Part shown: positions 36,618 through 45,497 of the stretch, one piece after another
How the letters are laid out: each line of letters opens with the position of its first letter
Numbering within the stretch: the stretch's first letter is position 1
Source of the DNA: Prochlorococcus sp. AG-409-J19
GTDB taxonomy: Bacteria > Cyanobacteriota > Cyanobacteriia > PCC-6307 > Cyanobiaceae
Length of the DNA stretch: 49,297 bases
Reading direction: 5' to 3'
Assembly: GCA_003215635.1 (NCBI GenBank)
Contig: QCKC01000010.1
Location: forward strand, 1-49,297
Program-made: the position numbers and the translations under genes
Notes under the pieces: model-generated
Told to the model about the DNA's origin: nothing
Database searches by the model: none
Seen by the model: only the letters and a program-made list of their open reading frames with translations

Positions 36618-37706
36618 ATGGCAGGCATGGGCGTTCTATCTCATTATTCCTTGCCAAGCTTCCGAAACACCAAGGTTCCATTGGTGGATGTTCGGAGCCC
36701 CGGAGAATTCGCGCAAGGACATTGGCCAGGAGCAATTAATTTGCCCTTATTTTCCGACGAAGAAAGGAAAATAATAGGTACCATTTACAAACAACAAGGC
36801 CAAAAACAAGCCATTTTAAAAGGGATTGAATTTACAAACTCATCAATCGAACAATTTGCGAATAGACTAAAAACTCTAACCAGTACGCCAGACAATCTAT
36901 CAAATAAAAATCCAAGCAAATGCATCCGAATATATTGTTGGCGTGGGGGAATGCGTTCAACAAGTATTGCCTGGCTAGCGGAGCTAATTAATATTCAGCC
37001 AATACTCCTACAAGGTGGTTACAAAAGCTATAGAAGTTGGGTACAAAAAACATTTGAAAAATCATGGCCTCTAAGGTTACTAGGAGGAAGGACAGGAACT
37101 GGCAAGACTGATTTACTATTAGAACTCTCAAAAAAAGGAGTTCCAGTAATAGACCTTGAAGGGCTCGCAAATCATAGAGGGAGCAGTTTTGGTGGTCTCG
37201 GACTACCTCCTCAGCCAAGCACTGAACATTACGAAAACAAACTGGCCGAAGTCTTAGACACTTTTGACACTAATTTCCATAAAGAAATATGGCTGGAAGC
37301 CGAAAGTACAAATCTTGGTCGATGCAGAATCCCGCATTCATTCTTTAAACAGATGCAATCAGCTCCAGTAATGGAAGTAAATCGTTCAATCAATGAGCGG
37401 CTTGCTCAATTAATAAATGTCTATAGTTGCCAAGACAAAGAGCTTTTAAAAGAAGCAACCCAAAAAATTACAAAACGATTAGGTCCTCAAAGAACAAAAA
37501 TTGCATTGCAAGCTATTGACGATTCAAAATGGGAGGAGGCTTGCTTAGCGATTATTGACTACTACGATCGTTGTTATGACCATGAGTTAAAGAAAGCCCC
37601 TCTAAGAAAAAAAATAGATCTCACAGGACAGAGTCTTATGAAATCAACTGAGACTCTTCTTCATAGCTCCCTACTAAACTGTACAAAAGAGTCACAAGAT
37701 GGGTAA
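36618..37706 (+). CDS. mnmH: tRNA 2-selenouridine/geranyl-2-thiouridine synthase MnmH
   Basis: A rhodanese domain (VPLVDVRSPGEFAQGHWPGA, catalytic Cys in IRIYCWRGGMRS) joined to a P-loop domain (GGRTGTGKTDLLLEL), the arrangement unique to MnmH/SelU. The enzyme exchanges sulfur for selenium at the wobble uridine of certain tRNAs via a geranylated intermediate. The frame is open from ATG 36576; because that overlaps the gun4 start codon, I favour ATG 36618 (362 aa), with 36627 also possible. psb28 follows after 37 bp. Confidence 0.88.
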   Translation: MAGMGVLSHYSLPSFRNTKVPLVDVRSPGEFAQGHWPGAINLPLFSDEERKIIGTIYKQQGQKQAILKGIEFTNSSIEQFANRLKTLTSTPDNLSNKNPSKCIRIYCWRGGMRSTSIAWLAELINIQPILLQGGYKSYRSWVQKTFEKSWPLRLLGGRTGTGKTDLLLELSKKGVPVIDLEGLANHRGSSFGGLGLPPQPSTEHYENKLAEVLDTFDTNFHKEIWLEAESTNLGRCRIPHSFFKQMQSAPVMEVNRSINERLAQLINVYSCQDKELLKEATQKITKRLGPQRTKIALQAIDDSKWEEACLAIIDYYDRCYDHELKKAPLRKKIDLTGQSLMKSTETLLHSSLLNCTKESQDG

Positions 37707-37743
37707 GGGGACCTCTATCATTTAAATTAATTAGTAGTGACTC

Positions 37744-38112
37744 ATGGCCGAAATCAAAAAAGTTGCTGCAATTCAATTCTTCAGAGGTGTGGACGAAACA
37801 GTTGTTCCAGATATTCGATTGACACGCAGTAGAGATGGTCGAACAGGGCAGGCTTTTTTCTATTTCCAAAAACCTAACGCCCTATCAGAAGGAGAGATGA
37901 GAGATATCACAGGTATGACAATGATTGACGAAGAAGGAGAACTTAAAACTCGGGAAATCAAAGCCAGATTTGTGAATGGTGCACCTAGTGCACTAGAAGC
38001 AACTTACGTTTGGAAAACAGAACCAGATTTTGAACGCTTCATGCGTTTTGCCCAACGATATGCAAAAAAGTATGGCCTCGGCTATACCCAGGCTCCTCAG
38101 ACAAACGAATAA
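37744..38112 (+). CDS. psb28: Photosystem II assembly factor Psb28
   Basis: A 122-aa protein with [20 protein letters not shown] and FYFQKPNAL, followed by the conserved beta-sheet segment [20 protein letters not shown]. Psb28 binds CP47/cytochrome b559 in PSII assembly intermediates on the cytoplasmic side and is absent from mature PSII. The C-terminal tail [12 protein letters not shown] extends beyond the usual end slightly. The next gene is on the same strand 16 bp downstream. Confidence 0.96.
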   Translation: MAEIKKVAAIQFFRGVDETVVPDIRLTRSRDGRTGQAFFYFQKPNALSEGEMRDITGMTMIDEEGELKTREIKARFVNGAPSALEATYVWKTEPDFERFMRFAQRYAKKYGLGYTQAPQTNE

Positions 38113-38128
38113 TGATTATCTAGAGAAA

Positions 38129-39211
38129 GTGAAATTATATCAATGGCTAGCATTTGCAGCTGTTTTAGCAGTCACAACTCTCCTTTGGAGCTTAAAAGAG
38201 ATATTAATTCAGTTATTTGCAGGGGTAGTACTTGCAATTGCTCTTTGCGCATTAGTGGAACAATTGCGCTTAAGAAGACCAATGCCCAGGCTGCTTGCTT
38301 TGTTTATAACTATCACCTTCTTAATAATTACACTCGGAGTGGTTTTAGCAATTGTCGTTCCACCCTTCACAGAAGAATTTCAAGAACTCTTATTACAATT
38401 ACCAAATGCAGGCAAAGCACTTTGGGAATTGGCCATAGGAAGTATCGACAAACTTTCTGATTTCGTTTACGGAGATAATCCTCAAGGAATATGGGATCAA
38501 AGACTTACTGCCAATCAGTTCAAATTTGCCATACCAGACACACCAACTATAACAACAGGGTTAACTGATGGAATAAGCAAGCTTTTAGGGCTTGCCGGAG
38601 ATCTGGGCAATAGTTTTATCCAATTAATATTTATCTTGGCCGTAACATTAATGATTACTTTACAGCCAGATTCTTATAAGGAAGTGACGATAAAACTTGT
38701 CCCTTCATTTTATCGACGACGTGCGCGCGTCATCCTAAAACGATGTGGAGATGCATTGTGCAATTGGATGATCGGACTAATTATTAGTTCCACATGTGTA
38801 GCATTACTTGCAGGAATATCTCTATCTCTACTTGGGGTTAAATTAGTTGTAGCAAATGCATTATTAGCAGGCCTATTAAATATAATTCCAAACCTAGGAC
38901 CTGTAATAAGTACAATATTTCCGATCTCAGTAGCTCTTTTAGATGCTCCCTGGAAAGCATTAGCAGTACTTGGATTATATATAATTATTCAAAATATTGA
39001 AAGCTACGTAATAACCCCTTCTGTAATGCAGCATCAAACAAAGTTACTTCCTGGCCTAACTTTAACAGCTCAGTTTATATTTACAGTGATATTTGGGCCT
39101 TTAGGTTTATTGCTAGCCTTGCCATTAGCAGTTGTCATAGGAGTACTTATTAAAGAAATAATAATAACTGATTTGCTCGACAATCAAAAAGCAGAAGATA
39201 TTAGATCATGA
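38129..39211 (+). CDS. AI-2E family (PerM-like) transporter, first copy
   Basis: A membrane protein with the family pattern of a helix pair at each end and a central amphipathic domain. Diagnostic parts are FAGVVLAIALCALVEQLR, LNIIPNLGPVIST and QNIESYVITPSVMQ. The family (formerly DUF20) includes PerM, TqsA and sodium-proton antiporters, so a substrate cannot be named. The frame is open from 38030 inside psb28, but GTG at 38129 (360 aa) puts the first helix at the N-terminus, as in homologues. The stop overlaps the start of a paralogue (ATGA). Confidence 0.88.
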   Translation: MKLYQWLAFAAVLAVTTLLWSLKEILIQLFAGVVLAIALCALVEQLRLRRPMPRLLALFITITFLIITLGVVLAIVVPPFTEEFQELLLQLPNAGKALWELAIGSIDKLSDFVYGDNPQGIWDQRLTANQFKFAIPDTPTITTGLTDGISKLLGLAGDLGNSFIQLIFILAVTLMITLQPDSYKEVTIKLVPSFYRRRARVILKRCGDALCNWMIGLIISSTCVALLAGISLSLLGVKLVVANALLAGLLNIIPNLGPVISTIFPISVALLDAPWKALAVLGLYIIIQNIESYVITPSVMQHQTKLLPGLTLTAQFIFTVIFGPLGLLLALPLAVVIGVLIKEIIITDLLDNQKAEDIRS

Positions 39212-40209
39212 AAGACCGGCCTCTACTGGCAGCATTAACTTTAGTAGCATTAGCAATACTGACATGGCAACTTCGATGGGTACTATTAATACTTTTTGGA
39301 GCTATAGTTATTTCCGTAGGACTAGATGTATTAATACAAAAAATACAATCTAGAATAGACTTACCTCGACCATTCTGTTTAATAATTGTCTTAACAAGTC
39401 TTACTCTATTTGGAGTGATAATTTCTTTTTTATTACTACCTGAGCTAGTTGCACAAATACAAGAACTAAGAAGTCTATTCCCAGTTGTTATAGAAAAACT
39501 CAAAACAATCATAAGCAATGAGACTAGAATTGGAGGCCTAGAGAAATCATTAACTGAACAATTTGATTGGGAGAATATCCAACCAATCAGCTCTCAAATA
39601 ATAGGATTTGCTGGTGGAGCTGCAAATGGTCTAATTCAATTATTTATAGCAACTTTAATAGCAATTCTTCTTGCGCTAGACCCTCATTCCCACAGGAAGA
39701 TGTTGATATCTATCACTCCTCGTCCAGCAAGAGTTGAGATGGAAGACCTGCTAAATCAATGTCGACTTGCCCTTGGGGGTTGGTTGACTGGGATGACCAT
39801 TTCAGCCAGTAGCATTTTCATTCTCACTTGGACTGGCCTCACAATATTAAAAGTGCCTCTTGCATTGATTAGTGCATTAGTTTGCGGACTCCTTACATTT
39901 GTACCAACTATTGGCCCAACAGCGGCAACCTTAATCCCTTTAGGTGTTGCTCTTATGATTTCTCCTGCACTAATGATAGAGGTACTAATTTACAGAGTAT
40001 TTCTACAAAACTTTGAGGCCTTTTTACTGACGCCAATTCTACTAAGAAGAACAGTAAATCTATTGCCAACAGTTGCCTTGATCGCGCAGCTTAGTCTTGG
40101 CGCTCTATTAGGAATACCTGGGTTATTACTTGCACTACCACTTACTGTGGTGCTACAAGTAATAACCCAAAAAGTTCTCGTAAGAAAAGTTATGGATAGA
40201 TGGGACTAA
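39208..40209 (+). CDS. AI-2E family (PerM-like) transporter, second copy
   Basis: A 333-aa paralogue of the preceding gene with the same layout: FGAIVISVGLDVLIQKIQSR, LTFVPTIGPTAATLIPLG and QNFEAFLLTPILLRR. The copies are clearly diverged. Overlapping ATGA at the junction indicates translational coupling and possibly a hetero-oligomer. Function unknown beyond membrane transport. Confidence 0.88.
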   Translation: MKDRPLLAALTLVALAILTWQLRWVLLILFGAIVISVGLDVLIQKIQSRIDLPRPFCLIIVLTSLTLFGVIISFLLLPELVAQIQELRSLFPVVIEKLKTIISNETRIGGLEKSLTEQFDWENIQPISSQIIGFAGGAANGLIQLFIATLIAILLALDPHSHRKMLISITPRPARVEMEDLLNQCRLALGGWLTGMTISASSIFILTWTGLTILKVPLALISALVCGLLTFVPTIGPTAATLIPLGVALMISPALMIEVLIYRVFLQNFEAFLLTPILLRRTVNLLPTVALIAQLSLGALLGIPGLLLALPLTVVLQVITQKVLVRKVMDRWD

Positions 40210-40232
40210 AAAGAGAAGTAATTTAACTAGAA

Positions 40233-40466
40233 CTATCTGGGAAATATTTTATTAAACGTATTATATTTAATGCATAATGCAGGGGTTAAAAGAATCACGA
40301 AAAATGCAAGTACATGATTTCGAAAAGCAAATAATAGTGATGTAATAGTAAAATGATCTTTTAAGAGTAGCAATTCAATCCGTATATCCCAAATCGCCAA
40401 AAACAAAAGCATAATTGGCAACCAAGAAAGAGTATTATTTTTAGCCAATATAGATTTACGCCTCAA
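40233..40466 (-). CDS. Small membrane protein downstream of secF
   Basis: A 77-codon frame from TTG at 40464-40466 that overlaps the secF stop by 11 bases. Two membrane helices are likely: SWLPIMLLFLAIWDIRIELL and a second near AFRNHVLAFFVILLTPALCI, joined by LLLKDHFTITSLLF. The ordered motif WDIRIELLLLKDHFT looks like conserved protein sequence, not random AT-rich coding. The function is unknown; a link to SecDF is inferred from position only. Confidence 0.6.
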   Translation of the reverse strand: MRRKSILAKNNTLSWLPIMLLFLAIWDIRIELLLLKDHFTITSLLFAFRNHVLAFFVILLTPALCIKYNTFNKIFPR

Positions 40467-41481
40467 TGTCTATAGTAGTTATAGAATCACTAACAATACC
40501 AGTATTCTGTCTATCCCAAACACTTAACAAAGATGGTGCAAGAGCAATGCTAGACCAACTTCCAACTAATACCCCTAAAGCAAGCGCTATAGAAAACCAA
40601 TAAAGTGATGCCCCACCAAAAAATATAAGAGCAATCAAAGGGAGCAACGTTGTACCACTAGTATAAATAGTTCTAGTAATAGTGGCGGAGACTGCCATGT
40701 CTATTTGATCATTAAGTTTAAGAAAGTTATTCTGTTTTTTAATTTCTCTAATACGATCAAAAACAACAACAGTATCATTAACAGAATATCCTGCAATCGT
40801 GAGAAGTGCCACAGCGAACAAGCTATCAATTTCTAGACCAATATACAAACCAAGCCATGCAAATATCCCACAAACTATAATCAAATCGTGAGCAAGTGCA
40901 ACAAGAGCAAGGAGTGCATATCTACTGTCATATCTGAAACTGATATAAGATGATATACCCGCGAAAGCTACCAACAATGAAACAACACTACTTTTAAGAA
41001 GTTGTCTCCCTAAGGTGGGACCGATAGTAGAAATCGATGTACTTTTTGAGTCAACAGAACCAATTACAGATTCCAACGATTTAATTACTTCATTAGCCTG
41101 CATAGCCGAAAGGAAAGGCATTCTTACAATTACAGATTTACCTTCATCCAAAATCTGCACTTTTGATCCTAAAAGATTTGGAGTTGAAGTTGATCCTTCT
41201 GAGGACAAGTCAAGAGAACTCAGTTTAGAATTGACTTTAAGAACGCTTAAATCACTACAATTTTGATTGCAATTTCTCTCTAATTGAATTTGCGTGCCGC
41301 CTGTAAAATCAAGACCAGGTTTTAGAGGTGCTTTAATTAAAGGATTTAGCCAGGAAAATATCAAGCCAAAAATACTTATAACCAAAATAATAGTTGACAA
41401 TGCCCAAACTCTTCGTCTTCTTCGACAAAGATTTATGCGAGCATTTTTCTTTGTCTTAATCACAGGATTTAACGAAGACAT
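40456..41481 (-). CDS. secF: Protein translocase subunit SecF
   Basis: A 341-aa protein with GLDFTGGTQIQLE at the first periplasmic loop, then ISTIGPTLGRQLLKSSVVSL, VALAHDLIIVCGIFAWLG and SVNDTVVVFDRIRE, all SecF landmarks. SecDF uses the proton gradient to pull preproteins out of the SecYEG channel. Its ATG follows the secD stop by three bases, so the frames are coupled. Six membrane segments are visible. Confidence 0.95.
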   Translation of the reverse strand: MSSLNPVIKTKKNARINLCRRRRRVWALSTIILVISIFGLIFSWLNPLIKAPLKPGLDFTGGTQIQLERNCNQNCSDLSVLKVNSKLSSLDLSSEGSTSTPNLLGSKVQILDEGKSVIVRMPFLSAMQANEVIKSLESVIGSVDSKSTSISTIGPTLGRQLLKSSVVSLLVAFAGISSYISFRYDSRYALLALVALAHDLIIVCGIFAWLGLYIGLEIDSLFAVALLTIAGYSVNDTVVVFDRIREIKKQNNFLKLNDQIDMAVSATITRTIYTSGTTLLPLIALIFFGGASLYWFSIALALGVLVGSWSSIALAPSLLSVWDRQNTGIVSDSITTIDIEA

Positions 41482-41484
41482 AAC

Positions 41485-42973
41485 TCAAGCAAAGGGAGAT
41501 GGTGGAATTTGTTTTTCTGGTAGGAAATATCCTGGCCTTCTCAAAACTTGATATCCCATAAGGAATCGCAAAATAGTTCTGGTACATGTCAAAGCAGTAA
41601 ACAAACTAAGCAAAACACCTATTGCTAAAGTCGCGGCAAAACCCTTTACAAATCCAGTCCCAAGAAAAAATAGAGCCATACAACTAATCAAAGTTGTAAA
41701 GTGTCCATCAAAAATTGAAGAAAAGGCTTCCGAGAAGCCTTTATCTATAGAGCGGATAAGTGTATTACCAGAGCGTAATTCATCTTTTATTCTCTCAAAT
41801 ATAAGTACGTTTGCATCAACAGCCATCCCAATACTAAGAATGAATCCGGCAATACCTGGCAAAGTAAGGGTTACAGGAACAATTGAATAAACCGAAATGT
41901 TAAAGAGTGCATAAAGGCTTAAGGCTAAAACAGCAACTACACCTGGCAAGCGGTAGAGACTTACCATAAATAAAGCAACAAGTACTAATCCAGAAAGAGC
42001 TGCAATGAGACTTCGGCGAATATTTTCTACACCTAAAGAAGGCCCTATAGAACGAACCTCAATAATCTTCACCGGTAAAGGTAAAGCCCCCCCCCCTTAG
42101 CTGAACTTCTAGTTCTCTAGCTGTTTCTGCAGTGAAATTTCCACTAATTGTTGCTGCCCCCCCTGTGATGCCGGCAGATTTGAACTGATCTCCAACGCTT
42201 GCCTCACTAATGGAGCGACCATCAAGGACAATCCCTAGCAAACGACCAGTACCAGCAATCGACTTTGTCAATTCTGCGAATTTTTCACCACCTTCTTTGT
42301 TAAAAGCAAGTGTGACCTCCCATCCCGCAATATTTTGCTGTTGTTGGCGACCAGCAGTAACGAGATCTTTACCCGTTAGGGTTGCTGCTTCAAAGCGATT
42401 GACAATCTCTTCATTTACTCTGATGTTCAACTTCTCAAGTTGCTCTATTTCACTACCAATAACTCCCTCTATCCCAAAAGCCTTCTGAGCCGCTAAAAGT
42501 TCTTTCTTATTCAATTCAATTGCACTAGGTTCATTTTCATCTTGAGATTGTGAACTCTTAAACTCAATAATATCCCTCAATTGTGATCGAATTTTCTGAA
42601 GATTACGAACTTCTTCTTCGGTCCCTATTTTTTGCGCACGAAATTCAAGTAATGCGGTTTCTCCGAGGACTCTTGCTGCCCTTGATGGATCTTCTTCTCC
42701 AGGGAGTTGAAGCAATAGTTGATCATCACCTATTGTTTGAAGAGTGGACTCAGCAACTCCTAACCCATTTATACGCCGATCCAAAACATACTTAACCGCT
42801 TCCAATTGCTCTTTAGTAACTCGAACAATTTCTCCTGCAGGTTCAACTTCCAGGGTCAACTGAGTACCTCCACGAAGATCAAGCCCTAATTGCAATGGGA
42901 AGTTGATGCATGCAGCCACAGCAGCAATTGCCAAGGCAAGTATTAGAGCAAACCATCCTTGACTACGTGCCAT
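41485..42973 (-). CDS. secD: Protein translocase subunit SecD, interrupted by a one-base frameshift
   Basis: The N-terminal frame (42973 down to 42059, 304 aa) has a membrane anchor, GLDLRGGTQLTLEV and the P1 periplasmic domain, ending in an out-of-frame tail after VQLRGGG. The C-terminal frame (its first ATG-independent residues KIIEVRSIGPSLGVENIRRS, ending at 41485) holds the membrane half with IAGFILSIGMAVDANVLIFE. They meet at ten G (minus strand, 42087-42096). With nine G the reading becomes LRGGALPLPVKIIEVRSIGP, the conserved SecD junction, giving 495 aa. Either a sequencing error, a recent mutation, or slippage-dependent expression. The rest shows no decay, so the gene is probably functional. 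Confidence 0.9.
42087..42096. repeat. Ten-base homopolymer (C10/G10) at the secD frameshift
   Basis: Ten consecutive C on the plus strand, read as G10 in the secD mRNA. This is the longest G/C run I noticed in this AT-rich window and it coincides exactly with the point where the two secD frames meet. Such runs are prone to polymerase slippage and to sequencing miscalls. Confidence 0.95.
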
Positions 42974-42976
42974 ATA

Positions 42977-43960
42977 TTAGATTCCCTTTTGAACAATTCT
43001 ATTAACCACATCTACTATTTGATGTGGTTGAATAATTGTTAGATTTTCTAGTTTTCCATTATATGGAGTAGGTATATCTTGGCTTGACAGTCTCACAGGT
43101 CTAGCATCTAGGTCATCAAAACATTGTTCAGTAATTAATGCTATCAACTCTGCCCCAATCCCTCCTGTTTTCATGCATTCTTCAACGATAACGACTCGAT
43201 GAGTTTTACGAATAGATCGAGCAATTGTATCCATATCAAATGGTTTAAGGCTAATCAGGTCTATCAATTCAACGTCAACTCCATTAGATTCCAAAGTTTC
43301 TAAAGCCTTGAGACAATGATGACGCATTCTTGAATAAGTAAGAATAGTCACATCCTTACCTTCTTTTACAAGATCTGCCTGATCAAGAGAGCAAACATAA
43401 TCACCTTTCGGCAATTCTTCACTCAAATTATATAAAAGTACGTGTTCAAAAAAGAGTACAGGATTATCATCCCTAATTGCCGCCTTCATCAAACCTTTTG
43501 CGTTAGTTGGAGTACTACAAGCAACAATTTTAATTCCTGGAACAGCATGAAAATAGGCTTCAAGCCTTTGACTATGCTCTGCACCAAGCTGCCTTCCTAC
43601 TCCACCTGGACCACGCACAACTGTTGGGATTTTATAATTACCTCCACTTGTATATCGCAACATTCCCATATTGTTAGATATTTGATTGAACGCGAGGAGT
43701 AAAAATCCCATATTCATCCCTTCAACTATTGGTCTCAATCCTGTCATCGCAGCCCCAACGGCCATTCCCGTAAAACTATTTTCAGCTATAGGAGTATCAA
43801 GAACTCTAAGTTCTCCATATTTTTCAAAGAGTCCTTTAGTAACCTTGTAAGAACCGCCATACTGGCCTACATCTTCTCCCATGACACATACATGAGAATC
43901 ACGAGCCATCTCTTCATCGATGGCTTCACGAAGAGCATTAAATAAAAGAGTCCCTGACAC
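42977..43960 (-). CDS. pdhB: Pyruvate dehydrogenase E1 component, beta subunit
   Basis: A 327-aa transketolase-like protein. [58 protein letters not shown] and [20 protein letters not shown] are standard E1-beta sequence, with [19 protein letters not shown] in the C-terminal domain. With E1-alpha (not in the window), it forms the thiamine-diphosphate enzyme that feeds acetyl-CoA to fatty-acid synthesis. The start is GTG at 43958-43960. secD begins three bases after its stop, which is a notable but common cyanobacterial arrangement. Confidence 0.95.
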   Translation of the reverse strand: MSGTLLFNALREAIDEEMARDSHVCVMGEDVGQYGGSYKVTKGLFEKYGELRVLDTPIAENSFTGMAVGAAMTGLRPIVEGMNMGFLLLAFNQISNNMGMLRYTSGGNYKIPTVVRGPGGVGRQLGAEHSQRLEAYFHAVPGIKIVACSTPTNAKGLMKAAIRDDNPVLFFEHVLLYNLSEELPKGDYVCSLDQADLVKEGKDVTILTYSRMRHHCLKALETLESNGVDVELIDLISLKPFDMDTIARSIRKTHRVVIVEECMKTGGIGAELIALITEQCFDDLDARPVRLSSQDIPTPYNGKLENLTIIQPHQIVDVVNRIVQKGI

Positions 43961-44022
43961 GTTGAATCTGCAAACCCGATCAAGCCGGGATTTATAAGTA
44001 AACCTATCTCAGACCGGGTCAG

Positions 44023-44118
44023 TCAGCCTCCTGATGCAAATGTAGATAGCAACAGAACTGAAAGAAGCATCCCAGGACTTAGAAGCAATACCAATGTACC
44101 GAGATCATGAACAGTCAT
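44023..44118 (-). CDS. 31-aa single-helix membrane peptide
   Basis: ATG at 44116-44118 opens a 31-codon frame ending TGA at 44023-44025. A strong Shine-Dalgarno (AGGGAGA on the minus strand) lies about seven bases upstream. The peptide starts MTVHDLGTL, continues as a hydrophobic helix (VLLLSPGMLLSVLLLSTFA) and ends SGG. Size and shape are like small photosystem or cytochrome b6f subunits, and the N-terminus faintly recalls PsbM, but it is not a convincing match to any I know. It lies between the DUF3082 gene and pdhB on the same strand. Confidence 0.6.
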   Translation of the reverse strand: MTVHDLGTLVLLLSPGMLLSVLLLSTFASGG

Positions 44119-44173
44119 CAAAATTCTCCCTGCTAGAAACCTAATTTAATCAAAAAAACTCTAAATACCATTT

Positions 44174-44530
44174 TCAGTTTCTTCTTTCAAATAAACTTCT
44201 TATAAAAACCAAAAACAAACCCAACCCTATAAATGAAAATGTAAAAGTCGCCAAAAAACACATCCCAATAATCAATGTTTTCAAAGCTGATCCAATACTC
44301 TGAGCAATAGGGGAGCTATAGCTAGGTGAATGCAAAGAAAAATAAACAACCACTTTTTCACTCACTCCTAGACAAAGCCAACCTAGAAAAATACTAGTAA
44401 TTGAACCCGAAAGAAAATTCAAAGGACCTTTCGCCGGTGTTGAACCTTCTTCATCAATACCCCCATTGGAACCATTGGAAATTTCTGATTTTTTTAAGTC
44501 TCCAAATGAAGAGTTATCAGACTTGCTCAT
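44174..44530 (-). CDS. DUF3082 membrane protein
   Basis: A 118-aa protein with a 35-residue polar Ser/Gly-rich N-terminus, then two membrane segments: GPLNFLSGSITSIFLGWLCL and LKTLIIGMCFLATFTFSFIG, the latter continuing into LGLFLVF. The GPL-x-SG start of the first helix and the second-helix pattern match DUF3082, a plastid and cyanobacterial family of unknown function. The ATG overlaps the ispE stop (ATGA). Confidence 0.8.
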   Translation of the reverse strand: MSKSDNSSFGDLKKSEISNGSNGGIDEEGSTPAKGPLNFLSGSITSIFLGWLCLGVSEKVVVYFSLHSPSYSSPIAQSIGSALKTLIIGMCFLATFTFSFIGLGLFLVFIRSLFERRN

Positions 44531-45447
44531 GAAATAATCTTTACCCCTTCTGGTTTAAAAGAACAACACCAAGCCTTTAGGCCTGCTGAAGTTAGATGAT
44601 TTTGACTTTGATTCAAGGCCTTTTCCGCGGAATTAAAATCAGGAAAGATTGCGAAACAACTTGGTCCTGATCCACTCATTGCACTAACAATAGAATTCGG
44701 CATAGAAGCCAAAATCTCCAATGATTTCTTAACAGCTTCAGTACAAGGTTCTACAACCCTTTGTAGATCATTCCTAATCACTGGAAATCCTTTATCTGAA
44801 ATAGCGCTCCAATTAAATTCATCTCGTAACAATTCCCTACGCTTCTCAAAGGAGGCTTCTGTCTGAAAATAGGACTCTCCAAATTTTTTCTTATGTTGTC
44901 CATATGCCCATGGAGTTGAAACACTCACAAATGGATCCTTTACAAGAACAATCGCTAGGGAATTATTGTTAGAAGGAAGTGGTTCTAATTTCTCTCCTCT
45001 GCCAAAGCAAAACTGTGTTCCTCCTTTAATGCAAAAAGGTAGGTCTGAACCAATTTCGCTCCCCATCTCCTCTAACTCCTGAAGGGCAAAACCCAATCCC
45101 CAAAATGAATTTAAAGCAACTAACGCCGCTGCCCCATCACTAGATCCTCCTGCTAAACCAGCACCTATAGGGATCTGTTTTTTTAAATAAATTGAAACAC
45201 CAAGTTCCCTTCCGCCCGAACGATTTCGCAACAGGGATGCTGCTCTACAAATCAAATTGTCCCCATCAGTCGAAAGAGTTGGATCGTCACAATCAAGAGA
45301 AATCAAACCATCTTCTCTTGAAGTCAACTCAAGAGAGTCAGCAAGATCAATACTTTGCATAACCATTGCCAACTCATGAAAACCATCTTGTCTCAGTCCC
45401 AACACTTCTAAATGAAGGTTGATTTTTGCAGGGGCTATAACTCTCAA
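44527..45447 (-). CDS. ispE: 4-diphosphocytidyl-2-C-methyl-D-erythritol kinase
   Basis: A 306-aa GHMP kinase of the MEP isoprenoid pathway. APAKINLHLEVLGLRQDGFH at 5-24 is the N-terminal signature; the ATP motif is PIGAGLAGGSSDGAAAL (93-109), where D104 is the expected catalytic aspartate; SGSGPSCFAIF is the third GHMP motif. The product feeds carotenoid, phytyl and quinone synthesis, linking it to ChlP elsewhere in the window. The start is TTG at 45445-45447, with GAGGA just upstream. It lies 50 bp after rsmA. Confidence 0.94.
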   Translation of the reverse strand: MRVIAPAKINLHLEVLGLRQDGFHELAMVMQSIDLADSLELTSREDGLISLDCDDPTLSTDGDNLICRAASLLRNRSGGRELGVSIYLKKQIPIGAGLAGGSSDGAAALVALNSFWGLGFALQELEEMGSEIGSDLPFCIKGGTQFCFGRGEKLEPLPSNNNSLAIVLVKDPFVSVSTPWAYGQHKKKFGESYFQTEASFEKRRELLRDEFNWSAISDKGFPVIRNDLQRVVEPCTEAVKKSLEILASMPNSIVSAMSGSGPSCFAIFPDFNSAEKALNQSQNHLTSAGLKAWCCSFKPEGVKIIS

Positions 45448-45497
45448 AGGTCCTCGGAGTAAAGACTATTGATAATTCACCTTATACTTTAAAGTTT

